Positions 61,091 through 64,000 of a DNA stretch of 64,000 nt are shown here, piece after piece (within the stretch, counting starts at the first letter, position 1; every line of letters begins with the position of its first letter). A model generated the notes under the pieces. The model was not told where the DNA came from and ran no database searches. It worked only from the letters and a program-made list of their open reading frames with translations. The DNA comes from Pardosa pseudoannulata (Eukaryota; Arthropoda; Arachnida; Araneae; Lycosidae). Position numbers and translations under genes: made by a program. The stretch lies in assembly GCA_032207245.1 (NCBI GenBank), contig CM063498.1, positions 61,017,036-61,081,035 on the forward strand. Direction: 5' to 3'.

Positions 61091-61212
61091 ACCGGATCTA
61101 CAGCTTAAAGCCGATTCCAAACAGCTACCAACATCCATGCCGATGTGGGATTCGAACCCACGAACTCCAGTTCCGAAGGCCAGCACCCTAACCAATCGGC
61201 CATCGCTCGGCC
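61044..61212 (-). mobile_element. S1 SINE, full length, founder of the 145-bp array
   Basis: The complete minus-strand copy with B box GGGTTCGAATCCCAC. It is flanked by CACGTATAATTT (61032-61043) and CACATATAATTT (61213-61224), a 12-bp duplication with one change. The left duplication is part of every array unit. Confidence 0.93.
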
Positions 61213-61224
61213 CACATATAATTT

Positions 61225-62445
61225 AATTTGTTGCTTAAAGCAGAGTTACATTTATTTCACTAAAAAAGAGAGAGAAATATTTATATATTGCACTCTCATT
61301 TTAAAGAGTTAATTCTTTTATTTAAAAAATATATCGAGATAAATACAAACATATTCAAAGATATTATAAAAAGTCATAAAACCAATTTGTATGCGTAGAA
61401 AACTTTAAAATAAAATTTCGTTAAATGATATTGAAAATAAAATTTCGTTAAATGTTATTGAAAATAAAATTTCGTTTAACATTTATATAAAGATTAAATA
61501 AAACTCTTTTTTTTTACTCAGCGATACGTTTTATTATGTAAGTAAATTATACTTTTTTCAATACTTTTAAATAATTTACAAAGATAAATTTATGCATTCC
61601 TCCGCTAATTTTCATTGTTAACTCATGTGATGCAAAAGAGAGAAAAACATTTTAATATTACATACACTTTGCCAGCATTAGACTTTTTTAAATCTCTAGA
61701 ATGAAATTATTATTTTATGAGAATGCAAGCAACAACTGTTTCATTAGCTCTTTATCCTAAGCAGACGAAAAATAGTAAAGGATTTCTACTTAAAGTATAA
61801 AAACTGTTATCCTTTGAGAATACCGAGATATCAAAGTAATGTATCCTGTTATATTTTTCACAAACGCCTTATAGTGAAGAGAGGCTTACGACTAAGAGGC
61901 GCCATTGCTGTAAGTACTATTGCGCAGTGAGTGAAATAACATTTATTCTCCTGAAAAACGTTCGAAAATTTAATTTGTGTAATGTTTCGGAGGGAAAGAA
62001 TTCGACAGAACTGTCTTTAATATTGCAAATGCAATTTTCTTTTGACGCGAAACGAATTTTTCCCTGAAGGGTCTGTTTACTTTGTAAGAGTGGATTGATA
62101 TAAATAAATGTATCAAACAGGTGGGCGAAATGACGCAGAAGTTTTAATGGCATATTTTTACAACCAGTTGAACATGATTAATAGTATTTCTACTAGAGAT
62201 GGTGTAATCGTTTAATAATTAGTGTAAAATAACTGATAAAAGCAAGAATAATATGCCTAAGTTAAATAAAATATACAACATTTTAAATTCAGGTCTTGTT
62301 TATTTTCTTGGCTGTTTTAAATTGCTAACTTGTGACTTTGTTGCGATGGTTTCTTTTCCGCCACCTACCTACCCCTATAATATATTTTTAACTCCGAAAA
62401 CGTAATTGATAGCTGTTCCCTTTTCCCCATATTAAAAGTGAATAT
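61225..62445. other. Unassigned AT-rich DNA
   Basis: Contains a short triplication of AAAATAAAATTTCGTT near 61405-61480. No gene recognised; the minus open frame at 61917-62153 has no family features. Confidence 0.5.
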
Positions 62446-62690
62446 ATATATAAAAGTGAGACTTAAAAAAAGTTTATTTATAATGCTAGAGTTTTATGTT
62501 ACTTCGAATCGGAAACTCTTATACTATTCTTCCTATGTAATAATCTACATGTTTCCAGCACGTGCTCTGGAATCCAGGTTTATTCTGGCTGCTGAAGGAG
62601 TCCAAATGGTAGGGCACTGCACTTCGCTACAAGAGTCCTAAATCCTACAACATGGATGCTCGTAGCTGATCGCCTCATAACTAAGTGAAA
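62446..62690. repeat. R4 duplicated segment, copy 1, with S1-like SINE 5' part
   Basis: Matches 63583-63840 (TATAAAAGTGAGACT, TTTATAATGCTAGAGTTTTA, TTTCCAGCACGTGCTCT, GGCTGCTGAAGGAGT). The last 100 bp is S1-like (GGTAGGGCACTGCACTTCG, CATGGATGCTCGTAGC) but lacks a B box. Confidence 0.82.
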
Positions 62691-63582
62691 GAAGCAATAT
62701 TTCTAGCAATGTGACGTCATCCCAGGTAATTGTTTTAAACGCTGTTTTCCTCGGTTAAAAGCAGGAGATTAAACTTTTTAATTTATCACATAATAAATAG
62801 GTGAAAATAATATTTTTCAATTATTATGACGTCATTACTTTAAATATCTGATTTATTCATTTCTTATTTTATATTATTTAAACATCGTCTGCGTCGTATC
62901 AATTCGATTTGACATGAAAATTGAGATATAAAGTGATTCACTTTCATTTCTATGTGATGCAAATTATAGCATTTTTATGAGAATTTATTTTAAATTTAAT
63001 TCTTAGTTAATTTTTACGTTACAATGAAATGTTTATCAACAATATTTTAACAACAAAAAGTACAAATTTCAGTGACTCTCATGGGTAAATAAAAACCTAT
63101 CATTTTATATAGTTATCTTCATATTCATATGGTTGTCGTTATACTGTGAGTTTCTGTTTCATACAAAACTATGCAATTTGTCATAAATTTCCTTAATTTT
63201 GGAAAACATTTATTACTACCAACAAAATGAGCACTGTTGCTGTCAAAACCTCTGCTTCATATTCTACCACGTACTATGGCAATGTATATTAACGTTACTA
63301 ATCAACGTACAGTAGTAATACAGTAATGTAATTTAGGGTTAAACTTATATTTTACCATAAGAAAAATATTTGAGCAAATTTATTATGCAGCGGCTCACGG
63401 GCAACACAGTGCACTTGCTGGAAGTTCAGTTATTAATAAACTGGCATAATCGTCAAAAATCTGAAGCATACGAGATTTATTTGCATTAATACGTTTTATT
63501 ATCTTTAATAGTGGTTCTAAACCTTTTATAGAAATATTTTATTACCCAGACCGATGGCTAGGTGCGAAGCAGCTACTTATCT
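62691..63582. other. Family H (Helitron-like) DNA between the R4 copies
   Basis: 62740-62890 matches 16390-16520 (CTCGGTTAAAAGCAGG, ATTTATCACATAATAAATAG, TTATGACGTCATT). The segment ends near 63550 with CAGACCGATGGCTAGGTGCG, similar to a motif at 988 and 4206. It may be an insertion between, or a cause of, the duplication. No coding seen. Confidence 0.5.
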
Positions 63583-63880
63583 TATAAAAGTGAGACTGTT
63601 TAAAAAAAAGTTTATTTATAATGCTAGAGTTTTATGTTACTTCGAATGGAAACTCTTATACTATTCTTCCTATCTAATAATCTAGATGTTTCCAGCACGT
63701 GCTCTAAAAGCCAAGTTTATTCTGGCTGCTGAAGGAGTGCCGAAAGGTAGGGCACTGCACTTCGTCTAAATCCTACAGCATGGATGATCGTAGCTATCTG
63801 GAATCAAATTTAAGCAGTAGATCCAATCTCATTTTTCTTATTGTAGTAAAACCTTGGACCTTATCACACTAGATCAACCA
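63583..63880. repeat. R4 duplicated segment, copy 2, with S1-like SINE
   Basis: Direct repeat of 62446-62690, 1.14 kb away. It extends further into the SINE body (AATTTAAGCAGTAGATCC) before decaying. The last 120 bp of the window shows nothing recognisable. Confidence 0.82.
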
Positions 63881-64000
63881 ACCAGACAACCCAATCGTTA
63901 CACATCTCACATACGTTCAAAAAGTAGCGAGGGGGGGAAGAAGAATTGTGTAGGTGGTAAACTCCCATAAGGGTTGCTGTACCAATAAATGTATATTAGT

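Overview
This is an AT-rich, gene-poor stretch of an animal nuclear genome. The only coding sequence I can defend as a host gene is two neighbouring minus-strand exons (33724-34002 and 32017-32358) of an atypical soluble guanylyl cyclase of the arthropod Gyc-88E type. They join in frame through good GT-AG sites. Neither the start of the gene nor its dimerisation and cyclase domains could be found elsewhere in the window, so almost everything else here is probably intron. The Gyc-88E-like protein, Jockey-type LINE ends, piggyBac, hAT and pogo/Tigger remnants and abundant tRNA-derived SINEs point to an arthropod. A chelicerate such as a spider is plausible but not proven by the sequence.

Layout. 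1-5450: three diverged copies of a roughly 1.4 kb segment (R1), broken up by a hAT deletion derivative with an 8-bp target duplication, a TTAA-flanked MITE, and a solo LTR that itself carries a SINE. 5523-8960: a possible second LTR, SINE pieces and unassigned DNA. 8970-11340: a 305-bp tandem array grown from a SINE. 11390-17370: older repeat DNA, a long AT microsatellite, a piggyBac-like MITE and a Helitron-like stretch. 17374-20118: a MITE followed by a near-identical 293-bp array. 21153-23010: a 370-bp array. 23010-31675: LTR, SINEs, foldback elements, AT microsatellites with a tRNA-headed repeat, a LINE fragment and another MITE copy. 31676-34002: the gene exons. 34003-64000: SINEs, local duplications, long inverted repeats, a Tigger derivative, three old tandem arrays, a nested SINE/MITE/piggyBac stack, a duplicated Jockey 3' end, a second solo LTR, and a 145-bp array grown from a SINE tail.

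The most interesting pattern is that four separate tandem arrays (293, 305, 370 and 145 bp periods) each span the junction between one end of a transposable element and its flanking DNA. In each the complete, or more complete, element survives in one terminal unit. This looks like repeated birth of satellite-like arrays at transposon borders. I found no CRISPR array, operon, canonical functional tRNA or rRNA, and no evidence of a new protein-coding system.
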